From: Apostichopus japonicus
Taxonomy: Eukaryota > Echinodermata > Holothuroidea > Aspidochirotida > Stichopodidae
NCBI RefSeq assembly: GCF_037975245.1
Contig: NC_092569.1
Coordinates: 6,506,501 to 6,566,500 of the forward strand
Direction: 5' to 3'
DNA length: 60,000 bases
The notes beneath the pieces are model-generated. The model ran no database searches, had not been told where the DNA came from, and saw only the letters and a program-made list of their open reading frames with translations. Positions 12,371 through 24,539 of this stretch are shown piece by piece. The position numbers were made by a program, and so were the translations under genes. Position 1 is the stretch's first letter; each line of letters starts with the position of its first letter.

Positions 12371-12960
12371 CTATTTGTGCTTGCATACCTGACCAAAAGA
12401 GACATTTTCTAGCTCTGGCTTTGAACCTTGTTTTCCGTGATGACCATCGTGAATTATAGTTAACATTTTTTTTCTTGGACTTTTTGGCACTATAATTTTG
12501 TTTCCATTAAATACAACATCATCTGAAACATGAAGTTCCTCTTGAAAACCCCAAAATGGATTCAAGCTTTCATCAGCTTGATCTTTAGACTCAGACCATC
12601 CCTGTTGGATACAGTAAGATACTTGTTTTAGTACTGGGTCTATTTTAGTTTTGTCCTGAAAAGTAACCCATTTTTCCTTAGATACAGGTAAGTTAGCAAT
12701 AAGTAAATGAACTTGAGATTCTAGCTCCTTCTCTAGCTCTAAATCCTCATATGCATTATTTAGATAAGCCCTGGATAATGTATCTGGGACATACATTTCC
12801 TTCCCTGGTTTGTACTTAATACTAACATTGTACTTTTGTAACCTCAACAAAAGCCGTTGCAACCTTGATGGTGCTTGGAAAAGTACTTTTCTTATTATCA
12901 CTTTTAATGGTTTGTGATCTGATTGAACCTCTATTACTTTACCATAAACAAACTAATTAA
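12371..12960 (-). pseudogene. Ty3 RNase H end and integrase zinc region remnant
   Basis: 'LQKYNVSIKYKPGKEMYVPDTLSRAY' landmarks (YKPGKE, DTLSRA) mark the end of RNase H. A connection region runs to 'ILTI(I)HDGHHGKQG', the start of the integrase His-His-Cys-Cys zinc motif. A frame change follows, and the Cys pair continues past 12420 in another frame. Upstream RNase H sequence to about 13200 is broken by stops. Confidence 0.7.
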
Positions 12961-13486
12961 ACCGTTCACATCCAAAAACAATGGCTAAAAACTCTTTCTC
13001 GATCTGAGCATAGCCTTTCTCGGTTTCAGTTAACGCTTTGGAAGCATAGCCAATAGGAGATCCATCCTACACTAATACAGCTCCTAGACCTGTTGTGATG
13101 CGTGACGAAGAAAGTGTTACTTTCTTTGTCACATTATTGTACTTAAGTACTGGAGTTTGTGTAATGAGCCTTTTAGGGTTCTTGGAATGCCAGATTGTGC
13201 TTTTCGTTCCATTCCCACAAAATTGCTTTCTTTGTTAACTCTCTTATAAGATAAGCAAGACTTGTACCAAGTTTGCTAGGTAGTTGATCATTCCTATGAA
13301 TCTTTCCACATCTTTTTTACATTGAGGTGTTGGCATACCTAGAACAGCTTCGACTTTGGAACCATCAGGTTTCAACCCATGTCTAGATAGGATATGCAAT
13401 AAATACTTAACTTCCCTCTGTGAAAATTTGAATTTCTTCCCATTAAGCTTAAAATTATTCTCTCTATCCCTTTTGAGAACATTCCT

Positions 13487-14054
13487 TTATCTAGTATCAT
13501 GTTCCTCTATAGTACGATCCCACATTAAGATATCTTGCATATACGATTCTATCCCTTCAATCCTTTCAAATATTTTTTTAACAACTCTGTGAAACACTTG
13601 GGGCACTTGAAATACCAAATGACATACGGAGATACTTGTAACGACCGAAAGGGGTATTACAAGTACATCATTCTGAATTTTTCTCATCTAGACAACATTG
13701 CTCAAACCCAGAAGATGCATCCAAGCAACTAAAATATTGTGCACCTGTTAGTCTAGTTGATTTCTCTTCTGTGGTAGGTAGCTGATAATGTGACCTTTCA
13801 ATAACCTTGTTCAAATCTTTAGGATCCAAACATACTCTAATATTTCCGTCTGATTTCTCTACTACCACCACTGAATTGACCCATGATGTTGGCTTATTTA
13901 CCTTAACAATAACATTAAGTTGTTCCATTCTATCTAGTTTAGTTTTGAGTCTTTCAAAGACATCTTTGAAGTCATCTGTCAGTTGACTGCCTACAGAATC
14001 ATCTGTTTTGTGGACCATATATACACTATGTGAACTAAGCTTATCTCCATGCAA
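13487..14054 (-). pseudogene. Ty3 reverse transcriptase remnant
   Basis: It carries 'SWVNSVVVVEKSDGNIRVCLD', described here by its VVVEK and IRVCLD landmarks, then 'LNKVIERSHYQLPT' and 'FSCLDASSGF', the usual early RT motifs. In the next frame the active-site box reads 'YMQDILMW', where YxDD is expected, so one catalytic Asp is lost. At least one frameshift separates the two parts (near 13680). Confidence 0.75.
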
Positions 14055-14163
14055 GTGTTAGCCCCCAATACTGGCTGAACTGATGGCAAATTAACCACCA
14101 AGAAATTCACTGAATGTCCATATCCTTTATACGAACAGGGTAATAGACACATTCCTATGACTG

Positions 14164-14388
14164 CTAGCGGTTCACCACTATATATGTTGTGAGTTTAGTG
14201 TTTGTTGGTTTCAGTCGAGCTTTATTTTGTCTCAGTTTTCGGTACAGCTGGTACGAGATCACATTTGCCTCAGCACCAGTGTAAATCTTCAATGTTACAG
14301 GTTTACCATTGACCATGAGGCAGACTTTCCATTCACGTTTATCCTCAACTCTGTGCTGTTCAGTTTTTTCACTGTTCAACTCTCCCAC
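14164..14388 (-). pseudogene. Ty3 aspartic protease remnant
   Basis: The segment 'VNGKPVTLKIYTGAEANVI' matches a retroviral-type protease active-site region, in which D[TS]GA is expected. The catalytic Asp is replaced by Tyr (YTGA), so it is inactive. Confidence 0.7.
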
Positions 14389-14499
14389 AAACAGTTCATC
14401 CCGGAATCGTGATCTTGGTGGAGTGAATTAACATGTTTGCTGGTCTGCTGGTAGTTTTACCCTGACTTGCCGAGCTGCTATTCTTTCCACCCTTATGTC

Positions 14500-15271
14500 T
14501 CCCTCGGTCAGTTTGTTTTATGTGACACATTGTTGCAAAATGGTTCGGTTTGTTACACTTCCTGCACTGTTTTCCTTGTGCTGGGCAGATACTATGACTA
14601 GAGTCATGGCTTCATCTCCCATATGTGAATACACTTTGACTATCTTGATTGAAATTGCTTCTAGGCCTACCAGTACTACTTCTGTAGTTTTTTACTTGTA
14701 TGTGCCTTTCCCAATCGCATGAACAGCTTCTTGGTTGTCTGTCAAAGTTTTCATTTGAGTACGTGATGCTTCACTAGCCCGACACAGTTGCAAGGCACTG
14801 TCCAAAGTTAGGTTATGTGTACGTAAAAAATTTCGCGTAACCTGTTATTGGCAATCCCACACACTATACGGTCTCTAATAAGCCCATCGTTTAACTCTCT
14901 GAATTCACATGTTTTGGCTCTCCGTTTCAGTTCAGTGACATAGTGATCGATGGTTTCGTCTGACAGTTGTTCTCTAGTACTAAACAAATGTCTTTCATAG
15001 GTGACATTCTTTTTGGGATGCAATATTCTTCAAATTTGTTTATGAGATCATCGTATTTCCCTTGTTGTCCTTCTTCAAAATTGAACGTATTGTACAACTC
15101 TAGGCCGTCGTCGCCTATTACGTGCAACAACACTGAACACTTGACTTTATCATCTTTATTGTCGAGCTCGCAGGCTTCTAAATAGAGCTAAAATTGTTGT
15201 TTTCACCTCTTCCAATTGTCAGCGACGTTGCCTTCCAGCTTTAGCGGCGCTGGTGGGTTGTATTTATCCAT
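14500..15271 (-). pseudogene. Ty3 gag remnant with zinc knuckle
   Basis: The likely start is ATG at 15271 ('MDKYNPPAPLKLEGN'), 30 bases inside the LTR end. A capsid-like helical region follows ('FEEYCIPKR', 'RHLFSTREQ', 'ELKRRAKTCEF') over about 15130-14810, in two overlapping frames. A CX2CX4HX4C zinc knuckle (CRKCNKPNHFATMC) lies near 14566-14522. Frameshifts split it into at least three pieces. Confidence 0.75.
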
Positions 15272-15302
15272 TTTCCATGGATTTCCCAAGACTTAACACC
15301 TT

Positions 15303-15470
15303 GTGTTATGTTAGTCAGGACGCATATATTTAAAGTTGTGTCGATCTGACCTTAGAGGTAAGGTTTATTAATATTCATGACAGCTCTTACCATAACTGCA
15401 AGCAGTATCTAAGTGCGAGTAAAACACCATGAGCACGAGTACAAGACGAATATGACTATGTTTCAAATGT
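15303..15470 (-). repeat. 5' LTR of the minus-strand Ty3 element
   Basis: It begins with the same TGTGTTATGTTAGTCAGG motif as the partner LTR, next to the gag start. Similarity to the partner fades after about 90 bases, so the outer end is a guess. Confidence 0.5.
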
Positions 15471-15773
15471 AAGAGCAAATCAGACAAAATACGACCACTA
15501 AGCTTACGGGAGAGGTATAAATCATGTAGACTGAATATTAAGGAAACATTTGCCTTGAATTTGAAGTGATCTATTGTCAATACTGTTTAATACTTTATTC
15601 CTATGTGCTATACTATCTTGACTGGTCGAGTTTCAAAAGTTTAAATATTTTCTCATATTTTATATTGTAACGCAAACAACATTGGTGTGTACAGGGACGT
15701 CGCTAGAGGGTGGGTGTGGGGGGGTGTCTCACCCCCCCCCATCTTGGTAAAAATGACGATAGTTGGAAAATTT

Positions 15774-15880
15774 GAGTGCGACAGTCGGAATTTCCGACTG
15801 TCGGAATTTCCGACTGTCGACAGCTTCAATTCGGAATTTCCGACTGTCGCACTCTAATTTTTCTGACTGTCGCACTCTTA
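15774..15880. repeat. Nested palindrome cluster (GACAGTCGGAA arms) inside E1
   Basis: GACAGTCGGAA and its reverse complement TTCCGACTGTC alternate several times. Outer GAGTGCGACAGTCGG and CCGACTGTCGCACTC arms enclose them, so large alternative hairpins can form. Confidence 0.8.
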
Positions 15881-16148
15881 TTTTCATATGTTCTTGTAAT
15901 TTGTGAGTGGCATAAAATTTTCGATCAAAATTGACCTTTAATCAGTCATATTTACCACGTTTTCCTCGTCACATTGAGAAATTGTATCTCGCGATCCTTA
16001 TACTCCACCATACAAAACTTCGTATGATTTTGAATACTCTAAAAAAAAAATACAACGTTCGCCAGCTTCAATTCGGATAATTTATGTATCAATTTTGCTA
16101 TTGGGTGGGTCGACCCTGTTCGCTAGCTTCAAGTGAGTTCAGGATATA

Positions 16149-16581
16149 CAGGGACGTAGCCAGGGAGAGCAGGGGAGCGACTGCTCCCCCCTTTCAGTGT
16201 CGAAAAATATGTTTAAAAACTGTTGTTATTACACTGCTAATACACGGCGATAACAATATTTGTTTTTACGCCACTGCACATCTGGCTGTCTTAAAAAATA
16301 TGAAAGTTTATATTGTCCATCAGTTAAGTTCGTCAAATGTATTTCTGGTATATTATGTAAAAGAACATGTAAAAGAATTCGAACAGGAAACAAAATCTGC
16401 TGATAATATGATATCATATGATAATGATGAAACTGGCAACAAATTGCACCAGATCGCATCTAAGGACCTTCAATTGTTCAAAAATATCTCAAAGGGGAGG
16501 GGGAGACCCCTCCCCTTAGACCCCTCCCCCATATCAATCGCAAAAGGTGCTCCCTCTTTCAAACTCCTGGCTACATCGTTG
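16149..16581. mobile_element. hAT-like MITE E2, nested in E1
   Basis: The left end is CAGGGACGTAGCCAGG. The right end, read inward, is CAACGATGTAGCCAGGAG. GGATATAC and GGGTATAC (7 of 8) flank it when the boundary is shifted by one base, consistent with a decayed target duplication. Near its right end it carries the G/C-run module seen in E5, E8/E9, E10 and E12 (about 16490-16530). Confidence 0.65.
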
Positions 16582-16891
16582 GGGTATACATTGTCTCTAC
16601 GGTATACAATTAAAACACCAATGCTAATCTACGGAAGCTTAAAAGTTCCATCAACATAAGCAAAAACTTTGCCCCATAAGGTACAAATGTATCGAAAAAA
16701 GTTCGGAACATAAGTGCAGTCGCGAGAGATGGGGTGTCTGACTGACACTGACCGTATCGTTGACGATTAGTGCGGGGGGGGGGGGTACAAGGCAGCAGTC
16801 AGAATTTTCTGGCTCCAAAACCCATCCAGTTGGAATTTCAGCCACTACACCCCCCCAATCATCAGGCCTTAGCTACGTCCCTGGGTGTGTA

Positions 16892-18776
16892 GTATATGTT
16901 CCCTTTAGAGGGGAATGGTGATGCACACCCCGACGATGATCACACAGTCATAGTCCCGATGCAAGGGGACTGAGGTTGAGAGCGGATCAGTCGTTCGGTA
17001 GTTTGGTTTTCGTGCCCAGGTTCTTTCCTGGGCGACTTTTCCTTAAAAGGTAAGAAAACTGGTCTAGTCTATTAAATATTGGAAATTCGAATAGACGTTA
17101 TCCGTTCCACAATTTTTAATTTGTGGAAACGTCTTGTTAGTAATACTAATATGGCTCGGTACAATTGTGGAGAATACAAAAACAGGTGATTCAAGAAATT
17201 AGCTAGAACAGTTTGACTAGAGCCAAATTCGACTTGGATTACAGTTACTGAAACTAACCTACACATAATAATACTACTATAGAATATTAGAATAAGCAGT
17301 TTTCTCTTCTGATATATTGTTACCTATTTTAACTTAGCAAACTGGCTGTACCCCTAACTAAACAAGTAATGGATTTCCGAGTATAATAGTTCTACATATA
17401 CAATTTAAGACAACAAAACATGTCTAATCAATCAGCCATACACAAGGGTCTATATGTCAATTTGTATTTTAAGGTATGTATGCAAGCCTCCATAACGGTT
17501 GACGGGCACATGATGTGTTATGTGTTAATTATATCTTTGCAAAGACAATATCCGTATCTGAAGTAACACGTTTGTGGTATAAGGGAGAAGTATAACACAA
17601 TCAACTACAACAGGGTTTCATTTCTACACTATTAGTCAATAATTTTGAAAGTATACGTCGACCAAACGTGTCAAATAACGTCTCAAGTTATCAAGAACCG
17701 TATATTGGATAGTTTCAATATATGCAAAAAATATTACAAACGCCAAGTATGTGTGCGTTTGTAACTTCACATTTGCATAGCGTTAACCCTTGTTTCTATA
17801 TTGCCATATATCTACACAGCGAATGGCGTACGTAAACCATTTCACATTCAAAACATGAAAAACAACATAGCATATCTTGGGCGAACACCTCTACGTCCTA
17901 TAAGTTTAAAACTATGTACACCCTTTTTGCAACTAATTAATATAAACGATAACTTCAAGAAGGCTTTGTCATATATAGGAAGACTGCAATTGACACGCCC
18001 AGTAATGGTTACCTCGTTTTAACTACGAAGCTCAGTGTAGACTCTATATGAGAACCTACATGAGCACCTACTGAAAACTATACATACTTACATGTTCAGT
18101 ATCTCATGTCAATCTCAATAATATGATGTGGTTTCTATCATGATATATAATTATAGGTATTCGACCCATATATGCTCTGTGACAGCTTACAGTGGTGTCT
18201 CCCCATGTTCACCAGCTACTGAAATAAGACGAATAACATAGAGTTCCGTACTTGGACTTCGCTATTAAACACTGATAGTCTTTGCAACGTATACGTGTCA
18301 GGCATGACGTGGAAACAAAGGATATTAACATTGAATGATGTATTCAATGCCTTCATCCAATTAGAAGCCCTATGAAGCCCTATGTATATGTGAGGCAATG
18401 TGGCGAAATCCATATTCATGAACTCTCCCCGTAGCGACTAGTTTGACCTGTGACCCGACAATTTGCCTGTATCTACGGGCGTAGCACAGTGGACTCTATT
18501 GTTTATCTGTAGTGTCACTCACTAGAACAGTGGTTCGTATTGTTTTTGTGTACAGCATCCCTTCCGTTTTAGCTATCGTGAGCGTTGCTTCTGCACACAC
18601 GCCGTCAAACCACTGCAGCAATAACACGTTATTAAGTAATCAACTATTTCTACATATATCTATTTTAAAGTTTTATCTATCGCATTCGGGATGTGAGAAG
18701 CTGTAAAGGTAATTATAAATATTCACTTTGATCACCCAATATCAATTTTAAGTAAAGAAGTGGTTTATTCACATGA
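16892..18776. other. Intergenic AT-rich stretch without recognised content
   Basis: Only short open frames without family features are present. No RNA gene or repeat structure was recognised on either strand. Confidence 0.4.
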
Positions 18777-18784
18777 AATATAGC

Positions 18785-19789
18785 CATAGGCGTACGGGAC
18801 CATTTCGGTTTGGGAGGGGCAGAAACTTTTGTGCCCGAAATTCCCCGTGACACTATCTAAGCGGAGCGCCACCATCGGTTGGCGCGTAGCGTACCCCCAA
18901 AATTTTTGGCAAAATATGCCTCTCAGATTGCCGGAAATGGCACTTCTGAAGCCTTGCAAGTTGCATCTAAACATTCTTTATTTTATAATCTCACGTTTAG
19001 AAATTTACACTTCCCAAAAAATTTGGTAAAATAGAAGGGAAAAAATGGTAACATCACTTTGACGGGGAAAACTAGGACAGTATATTTTTTAACTCCTATT
19101 TACGGTATTTATTATTTTAACACAGTACTCAGCTACCCCCAGAAAAACATACATTGTTCAACGACACGTAGGCGGGAAAATGTCGCTGTGTCGGGTGAGA
19201 CTGCAATTTGTCTCAAAAAAAAGTATAAAAAATAACAAAGAATATGATACACCTGTTCTTTTAGGCTTGTTGGCACTCCTCCCCCCCCCCCCCCACCATC
19301 CATGAAAAAGAAATTGTGTCTTATATACACTCATGTCTGGGATGTCCAGGTATACAGTTGACTAGTTAGAAAAAATGTTTACTGCGGTTTTTTTCACTGC
19401 AGAGACTGCTAATCGCCATGCATGCTTGTCCCCACAATTGTGAGCGGCGTTCCCAATAATTTTGGGCGATAGTGCAAAAAGCGTGGTAGCCCAGATGAGC
19501 TGCGCTTACGGTGGTGTTTCACGGAAAAATTCGGGCATCATGATGCTATATAAAGAAAATCATTAGGCCTATATTAATATTAATGTCACAAAACAAATAA
19601 CAAAGAACGCTCGCCACGGAATTTTCGGGCAAAAATATGAAAAAGATTCGGGCAAGCTACTACATATTTATATTTTTTTTCTCCTCTTAGGCTGCCCGAA
19701 TTTTTCAGGACTTTTGCCCGAATTTCCTGTCCTCTGGAAATTTGGGGGCAGTCTGCCCCCTGCCCCCCCCCCCGCCTCGTATGCCTATG
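18785..19789. mobile_element. hAT-like MITE E3 with perfect 8-bp target duplication
   Basis: The left end is CATAGGCGTACGGG; the right end, read inward, is CATAGGCATACGAGG. AATATAGC flanks both sides exactly (18777-18784 and 19790-19797). It includes the internal palindromic module GCGCCACC...GGTTGGCGCG at about 18860-18893 and C/G tracts. The left half repeats sequence found in E4, E7, E9 and E11. Confidence 0.85.
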
Positions 19790-20053
19790 AATATAGCCAA
19801 ATTGTGGTCCTCACGTGTGCTTGTTAGTCTAGTATTGGCAACGTTACTTTCCTTGTTGCATACTCACTGTGTAATAGTCATGTAGGCTAATCGTAAATGA
19901 TCGCTTACGAAGAGTGTTTACGTATTATGTATAATTATACTTAAATGATTGTTTTCTAAATCACACTCAATTTATTTAGTACATGCTGCAAATGTTACGT
20001 TTATAATACCGTATTTACGCTATTTCTTGTAGCCTAGGTCTAAAGTATATACA

Positions 20054-20928
20054 GTGTGAGCCTGTTTGTAAATGCCTTACACTGTGTTTGTGGTAATAAC
20101 GTGCTAAGTCGTGGTGAAAGAGCGCCACCTATTAAGATGGCGGCCCCCATGTATCGTTAGATTTATGTACATTATATATTATATTCAAGATGGCTGCGCC
20201 CATGTACCGTTAAGTGTATTGGTTCACCATATGCATATTGTGCTGAATATTGTATTGAATATCGTATCCTAAATAATGAAACGATGTCATAGTATGTCCT
20301 ATATGAATATCTCGGAGGTTATTTTAGCTGCATTTCTCAGTTAACGTTAGGATGCCGTATCTCAAAGTAAATTAACTTGCAGGTTTATGGTCATGAGTTT
20401 AGTTTATGAATCGTTGTATCAGTCGAGGGTAAATCGAAATGGATAGGTACGATGTCATATTAAATTGTGTTAATTTGTTTTTAGAATGCAATTGTGGTTG
20501 TTTAGAGGCAGACGTGCCATAACTTAAATGTTACCTCCACTACTTGTTTAATTCTAAAGTGTTATTTTATGAATCGTTTAAGGTTTGATGCATGAGTTAA
20601 ATACCTGTGTCATGGCCATTTATTATTCATGAGATGTTGTTGTTTCATAGACCTATATATTATGCAAGGAGGTATTTTGTCTTATTAACCGTTGATTACT
20701 GAGGTTTCATTTATGGATTTATACTTATGATTTCTTTTCATATTTTTATTAACAGTTTCAGAGCTTTACGCATCCGTCCTGTGGGTTGTACCACCGTCCT
20801 CTCTTTATCCTCTTCTATATCTTACTGGCTCTTATACCCAGTAAAGGCTAAGAAACCCCTAATAAATTGGAGCAGAACTATTTATCTGTTTTGATTCTTC
20901 TTTCGTGATGCTCTCGTACGGCATCACA
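20054..20928 (+). repeat. Probable 5' LTR of the plus-strand Ty3 element
   Basis: An AATAAA at about 20869 is followed by a CA end at 20927-20928. A TGG-starting primer-binding-site candidate (TGGTAGTACGAGTGGGGT from 20932) then comes, just before gag. The left limit (TGTGAGCC at 20054) is a guess, because the partner LTR is missing. Confidence 0.45.
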
Positions 20929-21001
20929 TTTTGGTAGTACGAGTGGGGTAGCCAAAATTTTAGCGTTAAAATATCAAAATAAAGAGGACGGTGGTACAAC
21001 A

Positions 21002-21919
21002 ATGTCGACTCTGAAGGATGTCCGGAAGAAGCTGGCTTCTCTGGAGGAAGAGTTGAGGAAGAGTAAAGAGGCCACTGATGGAAGAACCTCCCAGGTCCTG
21101 GTCATCCCGCAGTGAAGGATAGTTAGAGTCTTTTCAGGTGTGGAAGGGTCGCTCCTGGTAGGGGACTTTATTGATGATATTAAGGCTGCAACCAAGTTGA
21201 GAAAACTGAAAGGTACAGAAGCAGCAGATTTCATTATGGCCCACCTCGAGGGTCTGGCTAGACAGGAAATACGCCACCACCCAAAGGATGTCTCGACGAA
21301 TCCTCAACAAATCCTCTACACGTTGGCCGAGACGTTCGGAGAAAAGTTGACCTTGGCAGGAGTTCTGCGGGAAATCTGTAATCGCCTGCAGAAAGAAGAC
21401 GAGACTATTACGGACTTTAGATTTGCTCTTATGTCCTTAGGGGACAAGCTCAAACAGATGGCTGGAGGCCCGGATTCAGGCAAAACCATTAAGGTACAGT
21501 TCCGGGATGGGCTGCTGGATGGTGTTCTTAGGCGTGAAGTAAAAAGATGCCTAATGGAAGAGCTCAACATCACTTTCATTAAACTGCGTGACAGAGCCTT
21601 GGATTTGGCAGACGACGACTTCGTCACCCGAAGGAGACGCCAAGGGAGGAAGATAAACTCGTACCACACAGAGGTAGACTCGCAGATCTTAGGAGCTTTG
21701 GGAGGTCTGACGACTGCTCTGAAGAGTCAGACGGAGCCGCTGGACGATATGAAGCTCCGCCAGGATGATTTCAGTGCCCGGCTCCTAAGACTGGAGGAGC
21801 TGAGTAAAGCTAAGCCACGTCCCAGGACCGACAAGAGTCAAAAAGAGTGCCATCGATGTCACCAGAAAGGCCACTATGCTAATCAGTGTCCAGTTCAACG
21901 TCCAGCCCAGGGAATCTAA
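21002..21919 (+). pseudogene. Ty3 gag polyprotein with zinc knuckle
   Basis: A start 'MSTLKDVRKKLASLEEE' at 21002 opens a coiled-coil-like N-terminus that stops near 21112. The following frame from 21140 carries capsid landmarks ('FIDDIKAATKL', 'ETFGEKLTLAGVL', 'FRDGLL'). It ends with a CX2CX4HX4C zinc knuckle, CHRCHQKGHYANQC, at about 21850-21890. The early stop or shift near 21110 splits gag in two; otherwise it looks intact. Confidence 0.85.
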
Positions 21920-22740
21920 TATCATCCAGCTCCGAGAGCCAGGATCTGGGTAAAAGAGAGAGGCAACCAGGCTCACGGATAGGTATCCCTTCTTCTATTA
22001 TTGGCAAGAGCCCTGAAGTTACAGTATATGTCAATGGTGTTCCAGTGAGGGGAGTGGTTGACACAGGTTCACAGGTGACGACAATGACCGAGAGGCATTT
22101 CATGGAGAAGTTTGGTTGTGAGTCCCTGGTGAAATTGCACTGGTTATCCATAAATGCAGCCAACAACATCCATATCCCGTACAGCGGTTACTTCGAGGCA
22201 GATGTGAAGGTAGGAGACTGCACTGTGCCACAGAGGGGGATACTTGTTGTAGGAGTAGAGAAACAAGTTCCCATGCTTATTGGTATGAATGTGTTGGAAA
22301 ATCTAGACCAAGAAACCTTCTGTGACCAGGTACCCCTTAAAGAAAAGGATAAAAGGCATCAGCCACTCATCCAAGGATTGGTAAGGAGCCCAGGGAATGC
22401 TGTGACAGTGGTGCCAGCAAGGACATCCCAAGTCGTAAGCGCTTCCTGCCAGCATGTGAGGGGGGATGTAGAGGTTATAGTGGAGCCTTTTGTTTACCTA
22501 CCAAAGGGAATCGTCGTGGGAGCAACCTTGCTTTGTCAGAGAGAGGCAAAATTAAGCTGCCAATCTCTAATGTTTCTGATGAAGATATACTCATTCCACC
22601 CAGAACACCTCTCGGCAAAGTGTTAGAGGCTGTTGTTATAGATGATGGGAAGGTCTCCTATGAGAGCATACAAGTAAGAGTCAACAATATCTCAACTGTT
22701 TCTAATGTTATCCCACCTATCTGGCCAGGACTGACCAGCT
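21886..22740 (+). pseudogene. Ty3 aspartic protease region
   Basis: The active site 'GVVDTGSQVT' at about 22050-22080 (DTG plus S) is intact. 'PMLIGMNVLENL' follows, the usual ILGxD-like strand. The frame overlaps the end of gag by about 34 nt in another register, as expected for a -1 or +1 shift. A second shift near 22530 moves to the frame ending at 22742. Confidence 0.8.
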
Positions 22741-22839
22741 AACAACACCAACAGGCAGAGGAACTTTTCCAAAGGTATCATCATGTTTTTGCCAGTTCTG
22801 ATGATGACCTAGGATATACTGATACCATTACTCATCAGA

Positions 22840-23520
22840 TCAAGCTTACAGATGATGTCCCAGTCAAGCAGGCTTTCCGGCGAATCCCTCCGTCACAGTT
22901 TGAAGAAGTCAGGGAACACATTCGCAAGTTACTGGAGAAGAATATGATCCGCCCGAGTACCAGTCCCTTTGCATCACCGATTGTCCTGGTGAGGAAACCA
23001 GATGGATCCCTTCGGCTATGCGTTGACTATCGTCAGTTGAACCACAAAACCATTAAAGATGCTTACCCGATTCCTCGGATTGATGAATCCCTTGATGCAT
23101 TGCATGGCGCCAAATGGTTCTCAACCATCGATCTTCTAGCAGGATACCATCAAGTAGCAGTCGATGAGAAAGACAAACACAAGACCAGTTTCGTTACCCC
23201 TTTTGGTCTCTACGAGTATAACCGTATGCCGTTCGGGCTTTGTAACGCCCCTGGGACTTTTCAGCGTCTGATGCAGTCCTGTCTGAGTGACCAGTTCTTC
23301 AGATCTGTCTTATACTATCTTGATGATATACTGGTATTTTCACAGACTTTTGAAGATCACATAGCTAATCTGGAACTTGTCTTGGAAAGACTACATTAAC
23401 ATGGTCTGAAGATCAAGATTTCCAAATGTGAACTCTTCCGCCCCGAAATTAAGTACCTTGGTCATAGAATGAATTACCAAAGACGGTGTAAAGGCTGATC
23501 CAGATAAGATTGAAGCTGTC
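22840..23520 (+). pseudogene. Ty3 reverse transcriptase
   Basis: It contains 'SPFASPIVLVRKPDGSLRLC' landmarks, 'DYRQLN', 'FSTIDLLAGYHQ', 'PFGLCNAPGTFQRLM' and the active site 'YLDDILVFS' (about 23310-23340), all canonical. A stop at 23397 (TAA in 'ERLH*HGLKI') and a frameshift near 23468 ('YLGHRM') inactivate it. It may still have been active recently. Confidence 0.9.
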
Positions 23521-23524
23521 AAAA

Positions 23525-24482
23525 ACTGGCCTACTCCCAAATTCGTCAAAGAGCTGCGATCCTTCTTAGGATTCTCCTCATTCTATCGAAGGTTTGTTCA
23601 GAACTTTTCTAAGATTGCAGGGCCATTACATGCCTTGGTGGCCAGGACCATGCAGGCTCTTAAACAGAGTAAGAAATCTGAATTGGACTGGAATTTAGAG
23701 CATCAACAGGCATTTGAAGTACTCAAAGGAGCCTTGTGTACTCAACCCATTCTGGCGATGCAGATTTTTCTCAGTCGTTTGAAGTAGAAGTTGACGCCTC
23801 GTTTCAAGGTTTGGGCGCAATCCTGACGCAACGCCAGGAAGGAAAACGACGTGTTATCTCTTATGCCAGCCGTACCCTACGAGGAGCCGAGAAGAACATG
23901 CAGAAGTATTCTAGCATGAAGCTAGAACTTCTTGGACTGAAATGGGCAGTCACCGAAAAGTTCCGAGAATACTTGATCGGCAACAAGTTTGTGGTTTACA
24001 CCGACAACAACCCTCTGGCCCACCCGAGGACAGCAAGGTTGGATGCTGTTGGACAGAGATGGGTAGGTGCCCTAGCAATGTTTGACATGGAGGTCAAATA
24101 CAAACCTGGTAAGGCTAGCATTGCTGCTGATGCTTTGTCCAGGCGACGTCACAACGATAACGATAGTTCTACCATTGCTACTTCTAATTTTGTAGCAGTG
24201 GCAGGATTAACAAAGGTTCCCGACGACTTGATTGTAGCTTCATGGGCCAATACTGTAGATGATTTACCAGCTGATGAGGGAACAACAGTTGAGACGTCCC
24301 CTATCCTGTTGCCTTTATATAGTGTTCAGCAATTGCAGGAATTCCAACACAAAGATCCAGGACTTTCAGAGCTGTGGACCTTCTGGAACAAAGGAGAGAA
24401 GCCACATCACCAAACAGTTATGCCAGGCTCTGAACTAAAGCTGTACCTGAGGGAGTGGGACAAGCTTAAAGAAAAGAATTGA
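23525..24482 (+). pseudogene. Ty3 RT thumb and RNase H
   Basis: 'LRSFLGFSSFYRRFVQNFSK' landmarks (FLGFSSFYRRF) come first, then a frame change near 23740. RNase H follows with 'EVDASFQGLGAIL', 'YSSMKLELLGLKWAV' and 'VYTDNNPL', giving the catalytic D-E-D set. 'YKPGKASIAADALSR' closes the domain near 24140. The tether to integrase ends at a TGA at 24480. Confidence 0.85.
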
Positions 24483-24539
24483 CTCCTGTACAGACAAAGT
24501 GCAGATGGCTGTCAACTGTTGCTACCAAAGGTATTGCGG

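Larger units (their letters stand above)
11237..15480 (-). mobile_element. Ty3/gypsy LTR retrotransposon, minus strand, decayed but in full order
   Basis: Minus-strand order is gag (15271 to about 14500), protease (about 14388-14164), RT (about 14054-13487), RNase H/connection (to about 12371) and integrase (to about 11400). Similar sequence flanks it: plus-strand 11237 onward and 15303 onward both begin TGTGTTATGTTAGTCAGGAC. They stay alignable for about 90 bases before diverging, as expected for aged LTRs. A polypurine tract (AAAAAAAAAGGG on the minus strand, about 11420-11408) lies just inside the distal LTR. Multiple stops and frameshifts kill every ORF. The gag/pol style resembles Ty3 elements common in marine invertebrates. 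The outer limit of the upstream LTR is uncertain. Confidence 0.85.
15692..16883. mobile_element. hAT-like MITE E1 with perfect 8-bp target duplication
   Basis: The ends are CAGGGACGTCGCTAG on the left and, read inward on the other strand, CAGGGACGTAGCTAAGG on the right. GGTGTGTA flanks both sides exactly (15684-15691 and 16884-16891). Eight-bp duplications and CAGGG-type ends are hallmarks of hAT transposons. No transposase is encoded. It contains nested E2 and an unusual set of CGACAGTCGG palindromes at 15774-15860. Confidence 0.85.

Noticed and set aside
16084-16659. 191-codon open frame
   Set aside because: It crosses the end of nested MITE E2 and non-coding E1 sequence; composition and position show a chance frame.
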